A DNA stretch of 64,000 bases from Anaerovorax odorimutans (GTDB lineage: Bacteria; Bacillota; Clostridia; Peptostreptococcales; Anaerovoracaceae): NCBI RefSeq assembly GCF_024459955.1, contig NZ_JANFXK010000004.1, forward strand, positions 124,001-188,000. The letters run 5' to 3'. The stretch's first letter is position 1, and every line of letters starts with the position of its first letter. Under the pieces are notes generated by a model. The model saw nothing but the letters and a program-made list of their open reading frames with translations, had not been told where the DNA came from and did no database searches. The position numbers and the translations under genes were made by a program. Positions 52,205-61,221 of this stretch are shown here, one piece after another.

Positions 52205-53602
52205 TCAATCTTCCTGTGTTTTTTTACCTGCAAACAGGCTGCCCAGCATCATGAGAATAATGGGCACGCAGAGGGAAACCGCCATCCCGAGAAACTGATC
52301 CCATTGGTTATCCGAGGGCACGGCGATCCAGATCAAAAGTCCTGCGATAATCCCCAGCGAGGTTGCCGCAATGGGCAGGTTGCCGAAGTTTTTTCGAGCG
52401 AGAAACCCTATAATCAGCGGGCCGCAGGGGGCTGCAAAGAAAATGGCACAGAAAACGTCGATGGTCAGAAGACTGATGTCCTCCAAAGAAATAGCTACCA
52501 GTGCGCAGAATACACCTATGGCTACAGTCATCACCCTGCCGAACACCAGCATTTCTTTTTCCGAGGCCTGGGGCCGCAGCACCGATTTATAATAATCCGT
52601 GGCAAAGATGCCCAGCATGCCCATCAGATAGTGGGCAACCGTGCTGATACCAATAAAGGTAATCACAATGGCAAAGATCACGGCCACGGTTCCTGTAAAC
52701 AGCTCGGCGGTGTCCTTGCTGGAAACAATCGAGGCTCTGCCCAGATACAATGAGCTGATCAGCGACAGGCTCCCCCACAGGAGAATGCCTCCGATGAGAT
52801 AGGTTTTTTTCAGCTGACGGGTATCCGCGGCCAGCTTTCCCTTTATATAATAAGCCGGGTCGAACACCAGCTGACCGAAGGCAATCACAATGGCCATTAC
52901 AAAATACCGGGCTGCGGGAATAAACACCGCGGCCATTGTCCGGCTTCCTTCCAGCTGCGGTTTGATCGGGTCGCCTTCGGGACTCCCGTGCCGGATAAGG
53001 AGGACTGCCAGCACTGCGAACCCGCCAATAATGACCCAGGAAGTGATTTTTTCACTGGTCAGCAAGCCTTTCATTCCGCCCAGGCAGATAAAAGCTACCG
53101 CCAGCATGACGCTGCAGAAAGCCGCCCATTTAAAAGAACTGCCGAAAAGGTTTTCCAGAAGATAAGCCACCCCTACCGCCTGCTCGATCAAAACGTAGGC
53201 CGAAACCGCAAAGGCAAAGATGTAGAAAAAAATCTTTGTTCTTTTCGAGTACCGTTTTTCTAAAAAATCCAGGTAAGTAACCGCCTCGGGCATCCTGTTT
53301 CTCAAACTGCACAGAACTGGAACAAACAGCCCAAAGGCGATACATGCTCCGACCACGTATCCCAGCGGTCCCCAGATACCGTATAAGAGATAGGCTTCGG
53401 AGGCGCCAAAAACAGAGGTTGTCCACATCCATGCCGCCAGCACGCTGAAAATCAAAGTGCTGTCTTTTGCCTTTCCGCCGGCAAAGATCATATTCCTGAC
53501 GCTGCGTCTGTCAATACGTTTTTTATTTTTCAGATATAAATAAATCAGGCACAGCACCAGGCCGTAGCCGATCAGAATCAGGAACCCGGTCATATCTAGC
53601 AT
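52205..53602 (-). CDS. Sodium:solute symporter family protein
   Basis: 465 residues with about thirteen helices, SSS family: NKKRIDRRSVRNMIFAGG, ILSVLAAWMW-type helix 1 (SVLAAWMWTTSVFGASEA), GGMKGLLTSEKITSWVII and FIGISTVAHYLMGMLGIFATDYYK, which holds the Na2-site region. It would import an organic solute with sodium. It is a single gene with its own terminator; it may act with the neighbouring amidohydrolase cluster, but nothing in the sequence proves it. Repeat A copy 5 lies ~110 bp upstream. Confidence 0.87.
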   Translation of the reverse strand: MLDMTGFLILIGYGLVLCLIYLYLKNKKRIDRRSVRNMIFAGGKAKDSTLIFSVLAAWMWTTSVFGASEAYLLYGIWGPLGYVVGACIAFGLFVPVLCSLRNRMPEAVTYLDFLEKRYSKRTKIFFYIFAFAVSAYVLIEQAVGVAYLLENLFGSSFKWAAFCSVMLAVAFICLGGMKGLLTSEKITSWVIIGGFAVLAVLLIRHGSPEGDPIKPQLEGSRTMAAVFIPAARYFVMAIVIAFGQLVFDPAYYIKGKLAADTRQLKKTYLIGGILLWGSLSLISSLYLGRASIVSSKDTAELFTGTVAVIFAIVITFIGISTVAHYLMGMLGIFATDYYKSVLRPQASEKEMLVFGRVMTVAIGVFCALVAISLEDISLLTIDVFCAIFFAAPCGPLIIGFLARKNFGNLPIAATSLGIIAGLLIWIAVPSDNQWDQFLGMAVSLCVPIILMMLGSLFAGKKTQED

Positions 53603-53715
53603 CCTCCTTGGTATTCAATGACAAATTCCCGTATATTATAGCACACTATTTTCCCCGATTGGAAGCGGCGTTGCGGGAAATTGAGGACTTGGATCGCAAA
53701 CTGCGGCAATGGGCT

Positions 53716-53878
53716 GCGGTAACATTTCGAAAAAATTAATGCAAAGTTACGCAAAGTTGTGGGTTTGCGGGCATCCGAAACCGTAAAAAGTGAAAATCTG
53801 TGCTGATGGGCGTTTTGGAGGCCGCGGAATCCTTGAAAAGTGCGTAACTTTTTGAAAAAATCGTGAAAAGTTACCGCC
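53716..53878 (-). repeat. Repeat A, copy 5 (inverted orientation)
   Basis: The only copy in opposite orientation, ~33 kb from the others. Read on the minus strand, it starts GGTAACTTTTCACG and continues AAAAAGTTACGCA, then CCGCGGCCTCC, GCACAGATTTTCACTTTTTACGG, CCCGCAAACCCACA and TGCGTAAC, ending TTCGAAATGTTACC. No repeat B is adjacent. It lies between the symporter and the marR promoter. Confidence 0.83.
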
Positions 53879-53921
53879 TGACCGGCTGCGGGTTTGCCCA
53901 GTGGATGCGAGAAATCCACTC

Positions 53922-53983
53922 TTGACAAAATTCATTTTTGTTTTAAACTATTGGTATACAAATAATTTGTATACCAATAGTTT
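53922..53983 (+). promoter_or_regulatory. marR promoter with 39-bp perfect palindrome
   Basis: TTGACA at 53922-53927 and TAAACT at 53944-53949 are 16 bp apart. From 53945 to 53983 runs a perfect inverted repeat: 19-bp arms 53945-53963 and 53965-53983 around one A, with the core TTGGTATACAAA and its inverse. It covers the -10 and transcription start, an ideal place for autorepression by the MarR protein encoded next. Confidence 0.85.
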
Positions 53984-54007
53984 ATTAAAGAAAGGATTAC
54001 TGACTCA

Positions 54008-54439
54008 ATGGATACCAGCTTACATTATTTATTGATGATCGTTCATTCCCTGTTTCAAAAACAGGTTCTTGGGGAGCTTTCTTCCCTGGAGCTTACCGCT
54101 GGCCAGCCCAAGATTCTGGATTACCTGGGGCGGCACGATGGCAGCGTGCAGAAAGCTATCGCCACGGGCTGCCAGATCGACCCTGCCACACTGACCGGCC
54201 TGCTCAATCGGATGGAACAAAAGGGACTCATCGAAAGAAAAACAAAGGATGGCAACCGCCGTTCATTTCATATTTATCTCACCCCCCTGGGCTGGAAGCG
54301 GCAGGAGGAAGTCATGTCTGCTTTTAAAAAGTGCGAGGAAAAGCTGCTGCGGGATCTCAGCGCCGACAGGCAGGAAGAATTGATCCGCACCCTCTCCGAG
54401 TTCTGCGGTAAAATGACGGATATCGAGGTGCTGCAATGA
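54008..54439 (+). CDS. MarR-family transcriptional regulator
   Basis: 143 residues, winged-helix MarR type: recognition region QKAIATGCQIDPATLTGLLN followed by wing MEQKGLIERKTKDGNRRSF, and dimerisation helices at both ends. It probably represses its own transcript through the 39-bp palindrome ahead of it. The stop overlaps the next gene by 4 bp (ATGA), so the membrane-kinase fusion is its main target. Ligand unknown. An AAAGGA site precedes the ATG. Confidence 0.92.
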   Translation: MDTSLHYLLMIVHSLFQKQVLGELSSLELTAGQPKILDYLGRHDGSVQKAIATGCQIDPATLTGLLNRMEQKGLIERKTKDGNRRSFHIYLTPLGWKRQEEVMSAFKKCEEKLLRDLSADRQEELIRTLSEFCGKMTDIEVLQ

Positions 54440-55725
54440 GTAAGATTGAATTATTGAAACGCTACATATTCTTTTTTCTGGGGCTGTTTATCAACTCCTT
54501 TGGAATCAGCTTTATCACCAAAGCTTCCCTCGGGACATCCCCGATTTCCAGCGTGCCCTATACTCTGAGCCTGGCCTTTACGCCAACCCTGGGCATGTTT
54601 ACCTTATATATGAGTATTGTGCTGATTATCATTCAGCTCATTTTGCTGCGGAAAAACTTTCCCAAACAATATTGGCTGCAGCTGCCGATCTCTTTTCTGT
54701 TTTCCGGGTTCATCGACCTGACCATGTACCTGCTGAACGCCCTGGCACCGGAAACTTATATCGTCAAATTCCTATGCCTGCTTTTGGGCTGCGCAATCCT
54801 GGGGTTTGGTGTCTTTATGGAAATCGTGGCCGATGTGGTCATGCTGCCGGGAGAATGCTTTGTCAACGCCATATCCAAGACCTTTCACACGGATTTTGGA
54901 AAAACAAAAGTGGCGTTCGACTCCTCTATGGCCATCTCCGCTGCAATTATGAGTCTGATTCTGTTTCGCGAGCTGGCCGGTGTGCGGGAAGGCACCATTA
55001 TTGCCGCGGTCCTTGTGGGAATGATTGCCCGTTTCCTGAAAAGAAAAATCGGCGCCCGGGTGGAGAGAACCTTCTTCTATTCCAAGGCGCAAAGGGAAGC
55101 GAAAGCGGCCGCGCCGCAGGCACCCGGCGTTTGCGGGCAGGAGCCCGTCATTATTACCGTTGCCAGAGAATACGGCAGCGGCGGCAGACAGATAGCGAAG
55201 CAGGTAGCGGAAAAGCTGAATTTTGCCTTTTATGACAGAGAAATTATCTCTAAAACCGCTGAGCGGCTTCACATGGCGGAATCGGAGGTTGAGAAAAAAG
55301 ACCAGAAGCTGTCCAGCATCTTTCTGTATGACATGTTCTCCCAATTCTACGAGTTCTCCGAGCAGCAGCCCATACTGGATGAGGTCTATGAAGCGGAAAA
55401 GCAGGTAATCCTTGATGCCGCCGCAAAAGGCAGCTGTGTCATCGTTGGGCGGTGTTCGGACTATATCTGCCGGGAGCTTGCCAACGTAAAGCGAATTTTT
55501 CTTTATGCGGGGGAGGCCCACAAGGTACAGGAGATCATGGCCCGCGAAGGTTTTTCAGAGGCTGACGCTCAGAAGCGCGTAAAAGAGGTCAACCGTGAGA
55601 GGGCCTCCCATTATAAATATTATACCGGAAAGGTGTGGGGCCTTGCGGAAAACTACGATCTTTGTATCGATACCGGAAAAGTCGGTGTCGATAAGACCGT
55701 AGATCTGATTACTTCAATGATTTAG
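54436..55725 (+). CDS. Fusion of YczE-type membrane domain and cytidylate kinase-like domain
   Basis: 429 residues. Residues 1-~205 are a five- or six-helix membrane domain like YczE/YitT proteins (FINSFGISFITKASLGTSPI, FGVFMEIVADVVMLPGE). After an Ala/Pro linker, residues ~235-429 form a Cytidylate_kin2 domain with VIITVAREYGSGGRQIAKQ, GSCVIVGRCSDYI and HYKYYTGKVWG. The kinase half is a paralogue of the gene at the end of the purine operon. A membrane-tethered nucleotide kinase or nucleotide sensor is an inference. It is controlled with the MarR gene upstream. Confidence 0.85.
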   Translation: MSKIELLKRYIFFFLGLFINSFGISFITKASLGTSPISSVPYTLSLAFTPTLGMFTLYMSIVLIIIQLILLRKNFPKQYWLQLPISFLFSGFIDLTMYLLNALAPETYIVKFLCLLLGCAILGFGVFMEIVADVVMLPGECFVNAISKTFHTDFGKTKVAFDSSMAISAAIMSLILFRELAGVREGTIIAAVLVGMIARFLKRKIGARVERTFFYSKAQREAKAAAPQAPGVCGQEPVIITVAREYGSGGRQIAKQVAEKLNFAFYDREIISKTAERLHMAESEVEKKDQKLSSIFLYDMFSQFYEFSEQQPILDEVYEAEKQVILDAAAKGSCVIVGRCSDYICRELANVKRIFLYAGEAHKVQEIMAREGFSEADAQKRVKEVNRERASHYKYYTGKVWGLAENYDLCIDTGKVGVDKTVDLITSMI

Positions 55726-55804
55726 GCAGTCCTCCGACTTGCCCGGGTCAAATCAAATACCCTCCATTGATATTTCGCCGCTTCTATTTCCCCAAAGCGC
55801 TGTA

Positions 55805-55848
55805 AAAATATCAATATTATATGGTTTCTTTACAGGTATTGATATTTT
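55805..55848 (-). terminator. Hairpin overlapping the 3' end of the iron alcohol dehydrogenase gene
   Basis: Perfect 12-bp inverted repeat (55805-55816 and 55837-55848, AAAATATCAATA) with a 20-nt loop; minus-strand RNA would end in U5. The right arm is inside the coding sequence and encodes part of the protein tail. Confidence 0.6.
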
Positions 55849-57019
55849 GATGTTTTTGACCGCTGCCGGCGCGATTGCTACGCAGGAAGTTTACAATATC
55901 CTCTGTTTTGGGAACGTGTGGATAGGTATATTGGTCCGGTTCCGACTTTACCGCCTCCGCTACCGTTTGGATCAGCTCAGGGTCAGCGCCCAATTCCTTT
56001 AAGTTGGGAATACCGACATCCTCCGCCAGTTTTTCCACGGCTGCCGCAACCAGCGTGCCCAAATCGTCAATATCCATATCGTCAGGAATTTCCAATCCCA
56101 TAATTTCGCCAATTGTTTTCACCTTTTCAGGCATAGCATGTACGTTGTCTTTGATTGAGAAGGGCAGCGCGATCGCGCAGGCAACTCCATGGGGGATATG
56201 CCAATAGGCTCCCATGGGATGAGCAATCCCGTGTCCCTGATTCTGAAAAGCATTGTTAAAGGCAAGTCCGGCCGTCAGACAACCCAGGCACATGCCCGTT
56301 CGATATTCAAGATTGTGCCCGTCATTTACCGCTTTGGGCAGGTATTCTGTAATCGTGCGGATCGCCTGCAGGGATAAGGCTTCTGTAATGGGCGTCGCGA
56401 TCATCGACATATACGACTCCACCGCATGGGCCAGCGAGTCCATACCGGTGGCAGCCGTTATTCCTTTAGGAATGCCCAGGGCCAGAGTCGGATCGATCAC
56501 TGCCAGATCAGCGCCCAAATGTTTGCCCCAGATGCTCACCTTTCGATTTTCCTCCGGCACGCTTAAAACGCCGCCGTCCGTTACTTCGCTGCTGGTGCCG
56601 AAGGTTGTCGGAACCAAGATCAGATATCCGCCCGGATATCGCATCGTGTCATAATCGTGGGAATAATCAAGGATGTTTCCCTCATTGCCCAACAAAGCAT
56701 TTACACACTTCGCCGTGTCCATGGTGCTACCGCCTCCAATTCCCAGCACGCCTTTCACCTTGGCACTGCGGGCGATACCGGCCGCTTTATCCACGAGATC
56801 GGCAGGCGGATCGGAAACCACCTCATCGAATTCCACCACAGAAATCCCTTCGCCGCTGACATTCCCAAGAACCCGTTCTACAATGCCGGTGCTTTTAACG
56901 CCTTTATCATATATGCACATAATTTTATCAATCTCGGCTTCCTTAAAAAACTGACCCACGCTGTCCGCGTAATTTTCTCCAAACATGATCTTGCTTGGCA
57001 CGTTAAAAATAAATTCCAT
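55817..57019 (-). CDS. Iron-containing alcohol dehydrogenase
   Basis: 400 residues, group III Fe-ADH: NAD(P) loop GIGGGSTMDTAK (93-104), metal-binding Asp and His in DPTLALGIPKG and MDSLAHAVESYM, then GHGIAHPMGAYWHIPHG. Substrates of relatives include 1,3-propanediol, lactaldehyde and butanol. The C terminus has a ~15-residue extension (AGSGQKHQNINTCKETI) encoded across a terminator-like hairpin, which looks like a frame extended beyond the family end. It follows the GPH carrier gene by 14 bp. Confidence 0.92.
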   Translation of the reverse strand: MEFIFNVPSKIMFGENYADSVGQFFKEAEIDKIMCIYDKGVKSTGIVERVLGNVSGEGISVVEFDEVVSDPPADLVDKAAGIARSAKVKGVLGIGGGSTMDTAKCVNALLGNEGNILDYSHDYDTMRYPGGYLILVPTTFGTSSEVTDGGVLSVPEENRKVSIWGKHLGADLAVIDPTLALGIPKGITAATGMDSLAHAVESYMSMIATPITEALSLQAIRTITEYLPKAVNDGHNLEYRTGMCLGCLTAGLAFNNAFQNQGHGIAHPMGAYWHIPHGVACAIALPFSIKDNVHAMPEKVKTIGEIMGLEIPDDMDIDDLGTLVAAAVEKLAEDVGIPNLKELGADPELIQTVAEAVKSEPDQYTYPHVPKTEDIVNFLRSNRAGSGQKHQNINTCKETI

Positions 57020-57033
57020 GATTCTCTCCTTTC

Positions 57034-58443
57034 CTATAACAGCTCTTTAAATTTTTCTGTTGAATATAGCTGCCCCGCCTCTTTGAGGGCAATTGCTTCT
57101 TTAATCGCCGCATGTCTTTCTTTTGTCATCGGATTTGTGGCCGTTGAAATAATGGATAACAGCAGGAAAAAGCTGGTTCCCGCCGATAATAAAACGGCAA
57201 ACCCCGTCAATGTGGTCTGCGACTGCTCCGCCAGCCCGGGATCATATCCCATCCAGGTGATGATCCATCCGCAGATGGCGACTGCGATGGCCGAACCCAA
57301 TTTTTGAGTAAGGGAAGCCATAGAATAATAAAGACCTTCTTTTCTCTGTCCTGTCCGGAATTCGTCCACCTCAACGCAATCGGGGATGGATGCCCACGTA
57401 ACCTGATAAATGGCGTTGTAGCCAACTACATAAATGCTGGTCATGACATATACCGCAATGGCATTACCCGGAGCATTGATTATCCATACGAAGATGAACA
57501 GGGTCGCGATCCAGATGACCATGGAAAAATTCCAGGCTGCCTTTTTTGAATATTTCAAGGCGATATGATTTGTCAGCGCGATCCAGAAAAAGGCCACTAC
57601 CCACATAATTACCATTGCCGCCGAAATCTGATTATCCGACAGCTGCAAATTATAGGACATGTAATAAACAGTTACGGAAACCGCAACGGTCTGTCCGACG
57701 ATTCCAAACAGATAGGAAAGCGCCACATGGCGAAAGGACTTATTGGAAAACGGCCCCTTAAAGGCCTTGGCCAGGTTGAAAGGCTCCACATCCGCCATTT
57801 CTGTACTTTCCCGCCCCTTGGTAGTCTTCCAGGCAATGAGAATCGTTATCGTGCACAGCACGCCGAACATCAAATTTGCCACAGACCACCCGAGTCGGGC
57901 CGAATCAAACAGTTCGCCCAAATACGCGGTTATTGCCATTGTAAATCCGCTCACGATGCCGCCCACCGTAGCCCAGGAGTAGCGGATGGAGCTGAGCTTC
58001 GTTCTTTCGTCGTAGTCCAGCGTCATCTCGGACCCCAGGGCCGTATAAGGAACATCGACTAAAGTCTGTACCACGTAAAACATAATGATCAGAACCGCAA
58101 AATAGACCATGGACATTGCCTGCCCGAATCCCCAGTCCGTAAACAGGAGCCAGGTGACGATGCCAAAGGGGATTGCAGCCGCAAGTAAAAATGGACGCCT
58201 CCTCCCTTTTCCGGGATCTCGCTTGTCACTGATCGTACCGATCATCGGATCCGTAATCGCGTCGACAAATGTGCCGATGCTCAGCAGCATCCCGGCAAAT
58301 CCCGCCGACAGCCCCACCACGTCGGTAAAGAAATATAGTCCGTATGTAATAACGATTGTGAAAGTAAATAGTGTCGCATACCCGGCCGAGCCGTACCCGA
58401 CCATTACTTTTAACGGAAGTCCTGTTTTTGTATTGCTGTTCAT
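57034..58443 (-). CDS. GPH-type (MelB-like) MFS transporter
   Basis: 469 residues, twelve helices. Glycoside-pentoside-hexuronide:cation symporter marks: DAITDPMIGTISDKRDPGKGRRRPF after helix 2, DVPYTALGSEMTLDYDERTKLSSIR and ASIPDCVEVDEFRTGQRKEG. The start MNSNTKTG follows GAGGAGGAAG; the longer frame is rejected. It would import a sugar or related compound with sodium or protons. It is paired with the iron alcohol dehydrogenase, so a polyol or sugar-derived aldehyde is a reasonable guess. Confidence 0.9.
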   Translation of the reverse strand: MNSNTKTGLPLKVMVGYGSAGYATLFTFTIVITYGLYFFTDVVGLSAGFAGMLLSIGTFVDAITDPMIGTISDKRDPGKGRRRPFLLAAAIPFGIVTWLLFTDWGFGQAMSMVYFAVLIIMFYVVQTLVDVPYTALGSEMTLDYDERTKLSSIRYSWATVGGIVSGFTMAITAYLGELFDSARLGWSVANLMFGVLCTITILIAWKTTKGRESTEMADVEPFNLAKAFKGPFSNKSFRHVALSYLFGIVGQTVAVSVTVYYMSYNLQLSDNQISAAMVIMWVVAFFWIALTNHIALKYSKKAAWNFSMVIWIATLFIFVWIINAPGNAIAVYVMTSIYVVGYNAIYQVTWASIPDCVEVDEFRTGQRKEGLYYSMASLTQKLGSAIAVAICGWIITWMGYDPGLAEQSQTTLTGFAVLLSAGTSFFLLLSIISTATNPMTKERHAAIKEAIALKEAGQLYSTEKFKELL

Positions 58444-58498
58444 TTGCTTCCTCCTCATATAAATCTACAACACGTTTCCAATAACGACTTGTTATAAA

Positions 58499-58545
58499 AA
58501 CCCCGGAAAACCCGAAGCCTCATGCTCCGGTAAATTTCCGGGGTT
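58499..58545. terminator. Rho-independent terminator after the APC permease
   Basis: Stem AACCCCGGAAA/TTTCCGGGGTT (58499-58509 and 58535-58545) with a 25-nt loop holding a small inner pairing, followed on the minus strand by U-rich sequence. It lies just after the 58.6-60.0 kb permease gene. Confidence 0.75.
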
Positions 58546-58553
58546 CTATTTTT

Positions 58554-59999
58554 TTAATCCTTTAAGTAATCTTCCGATTTAATTTCTTCCAGCACCTGAT
58601 CGAAGTCAATCTCCTTCTTTACCTTGTATTTGCCGCTCTTGCTCATAACCGTAAAGATAACGTACGGAATCAGGAACCATGGAATTCCCACAATCACTGC
58701 GATTCTCGTATCCGGGTAGTAGGCGGTGATTCCAAAGGCCAGCGCCAGAATAATCAGCCCTACGATATTGGGCAGCGGGTACAGAGGCGTGTGAAACTTG
58801 AGATTTTTCTTAGTCAGCCCATGCTCTTTCAGTCTCCTTCTGAAGATCAGCTGGGAAATGCAGATTGCCGTCCAGCAGAAAATCGTCGCGATTCCCGATA
58901 CGGAAAGCAGGAAGGCATAGAAGGAGCCGGAGCTGTCAAAGGAGTAGATAAACAGAATGATCCAAACTACCACCAGCGAGAAGATAGCCGCTGTGATGGG
59001 AACGCCTTTTCTCGTGGTCCTTCCCATAACACCGGGGGACATTCCTTCCTTGGACATGGAGAACATATCCCGGATCGCCGCATAGAGGTTGCAGTTGGCG
59101 CAGGACAGCGCCGCGACGATGATAATCAGATTGAACACATGGGACAGTCCGCCGAATCCGTTATACGCCAGCGCGTCCGCAAAGGCGCTCGTGTCATAGC
59201 TGCAGGTCGTCCAGGGCAGAATCACCGTAACCAAGAAAGTGGGGATGATAAACAGCAGTACCACTCGAATGGCTCCCGCTCTTACTGCGCTGGGCATAAC
59301 CTTAGCAGGATTTTCCGTTTCCCCCGCTGTCAGCGCGACGATTTCGATTCCCGCAAAGTTCATAACAATGATGGACAGATTGGCAAAGATCGCCATAACG
59401 CCCAGTGGGAACAAACCGCCCAGCCCCGCCATATTGGACATTCCCGGCGCTTCATGGGTGCCGATGACGCCAAAGGCGATCAGAACCGCCAGCACGACGA
59501 AAACGACGATAGCCGCTACTTTGGTTATAGCCAGAATGGATTCAATCTTGCCCAGGTTGCTTACCTGCCGCAGGTTAATGATGGTAATTACAAGGCATCC
59601 CAGCACCGCTCCGGCAAATACGGAAATCTGCGGCACATACATATTGAGAATCGTTCCGATTACAATGCACTCCGATGGTATGTATACGATAATCGCGATC
59701 CAGTAGGTCCACCCTACGCCTGCCGCGCACCCGTCAGAAATAAATTCTCTGGAGTAAGAGATAAAGGAGCCCGTGGTCGGCATCGCTACCAGGAGTTCTC
59801 CCAGGCAGTACAGGGTGCAGAATACCAGGATTCCTCCCAGCGCAAAGGCCAGAAAGGCTGCCGGCCCGGTCATTTCTATGAACCCGCCCACTCCGTAGAA
59901 GTAAGCGGATCCGATTACCCCGCCCAAAGCCACCATTTGTACATGCAGTTTTTTCAGCCCCTTATTCAGGGTTCCGTCTTGTAATATTTTTTCTTCCAT
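58554..59999 (-). CDS. APC amino acid permease, possible agmatine exchanger
   Basis: 481 residues, twelve helices. Typical helix 1 GGVIGSAYFYGVGGFIEMTGP and helix 6 FAGIEIVALTAGETENPAKVMP of the AAT/GABA-permease branch of APC. It follows the agmatine deiminase gene by 40 bp and ends in a terminator, so an agmatine/putrescine or related amine exchange role is likely from context. Sequence alone does not fix the substrate. An AGGAAAGGAGACC site precedes the ATG. Confidence 0.85.
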   Translation of the reverse strand: MEEKILQDGTLNKGLKKLHVQMVALGGVIGSAYFYGVGGFIEMTGPAAFLAFALGGILVFCTLYCLGELLVAMPTTGSFISYSREFISDGCAAGVGWTYWIAIIVYIPSECIVIGTILNMYVPQISVFAGAVLGCLVITIINLRQVSNLGKIESILAITKVAAIVVFVVLAVLIAFGVIGTHEAPGMSNMAGLGGLFPLGVMAIFANLSIIVMNFAGIEIVALTAGETENPAKVMPSAVRAGAIRVVLLFIIPTFLVTVILPWTTCSYDTSAFADALAYNGFGGLSHVFNLIIIVAALSCANCNLYAAIRDMFSMSKEGMSPGVMGRTTRKGVPITAAIFSLVVVWIILFIYSFDSSGSFYAFLLSVSGIATIFCWTAICISQLIFRRRLKEHGLTKKNLKFHTPLYPLPNIVGLIILALAFGITAYYPDTRIAVIVGIPWFLIPYVIFTVMSKSGKYKVKKEIDFDQVLEEIKSEDYLKD

Positions 60000-60039
60000 A
60001 CCGGTCTCCTTTCCTCACTCTAAAGGATGCTGCGACTAT

Positions 60040-61146
60040 CTACTTGATCTGAGCCTTTGGCTGCTGGAGCGTCATGCAGTGAACATTTCCGCCCGCCAGG
60101 GACCACTCTCTCGTATAAATGGGAACAATGTCTCTGTCCGGATAAATTTCCTGCATCTTTTCCATGGCTTCCTTATCCCTTGGATCTCCGAACTGGGGAA
60201 CGAGAACCGCGCCGTTGATGAGATAAGAGTTGATATAAGTAACAGCCAGCGGAAGTCCCGATTCTCTTGAAGCCGCGTCCTGACAAATGTCAATGCCGTC
60301 GTTTTCCTCTTCCGTAATGTAGAGAACCTCCGGAATGTGGATCTTGATAATTTCAAACTTTCTTCCTTTGGCATCGGTTTCCTTGGAAAGAATATCGTAA
60401 GCTTCCTTGAGGCACGGATACTGCGGATGCTTCGGATCGTCCACCCAGGACAGCACGATTACGCCCGGTCTTGCAAAGAAGCATACATCATCCACATGTC
60501 CGTCCGTTTCATCAAAGGCCATACCGCGCTTCAGCCAGATCACCTTGTCGATGTTCATGTATTCCTTCAGGTATTTTTCTGTTTCCTCTTTCGTCATATC
60601 GCCGTTTCTGTTGTGGTTCATGAATACCTGTTCCGTTACGATCAGCGTGCCTTCGCCGTCAACCTGAGTGGCGCCGTTCTCCAGTACAAAGCCGGTGGCA
60701 TCGTATCTGTCGCAGTTTTCGATTTCCAGAATCTTCTGTCCTACCTGAGAGTCCAGTTTCCACGGGAAGTAGAGTCCGCCTTCCAGTCCGCCGTAAGCGT
60801 TCCAGCCCCAGTGGACGCCTCTCACTTCACCCTTGTCGTTAATCACAAAGCTGGGTCCCTTATCCTGAGTCCAGGCATCATCCGTTGACATTTCAATGAC
60901 TCTCACTGCTTCCGGAAGTCTTGCTCTCGCGTTTTCGTACTGAGCTGCCGATACCAGTACGGTCAGCGGCTCGTATTTTACCAGCTTTGTCGCCACGTCT
61001 ACGAAAACCTTCTGCGCAGGCTTGCCGCCGTCTCTCCAGGTATCAGTTCTCTCCGGCCAGATTAACCAGGAACGTTCATGTTCTTCAAATTCTCCCGGCA
61101 TTCTGAATCCGTCCTGTTTCGGTGTGCTCTTTAAAGTTCTTGCCAT
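60040..61146 (-). CDS. aguA: Agmatine deiminase
   Basis: 368 residues, guanidino-group-modifying fold. Converts agmatine to N-carbamoylputrescine and ammonia. Catalytic Cys357 is in GGNVHCMTLQQP; the substrate residues lie in FEEHERSWLIWP, DDAWTQDKGPSFV and DETDGHVDDV. The segment usually read as LEGGSIHVDGEGT is LENGATQVDGEGT, a departure that may affect substrate choice. It starts behind GGAGGAGACG. No carbamoyltransferase or carbamate kinase follows, so the full ATP-yielding agmatine pathway is not encoded here. Confidence 0.9.
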   Translation of the reverse strand: MARTLKSTPKQDGFRMPGEFEEHERSWLIWPERTDTWRDGGKPAQKVFVDVATKLVKYEPLTVLVSAAQYENARARLPEAVRVIEMSTDDAWTQDKGPSFVINDKGEVRGVHWGWNAYGGLEGGLYFPWKLDSQVGQKILEIENCDRYDATGFVLENGATQVDGEGTLIVTEQVFMNHNRNGDMTKEETEKYLKEYMNIDKVIWLKRGMAFDETDGHVDDVCFFARPGVIVLSWVDDPKHPQYPCLKEAYDILSKETDAKGRKFEIIKIHIPEVLYITEEENDGIDICQDAASRESGLPLAVTYINSYLINGAVLVPQFGDPRDKEAMEKMQEIYPDRDIVPIYTREWSLAGGNVHCMTLQQPKAQIK

Positions 61147-61221
61147 TGTCGTCTCCTCCTCATTATTTAAAGGTGTTTTCAGGTGATAAGTTTTAATCAG
61201 GCGACCGAATTGATTTACTAG

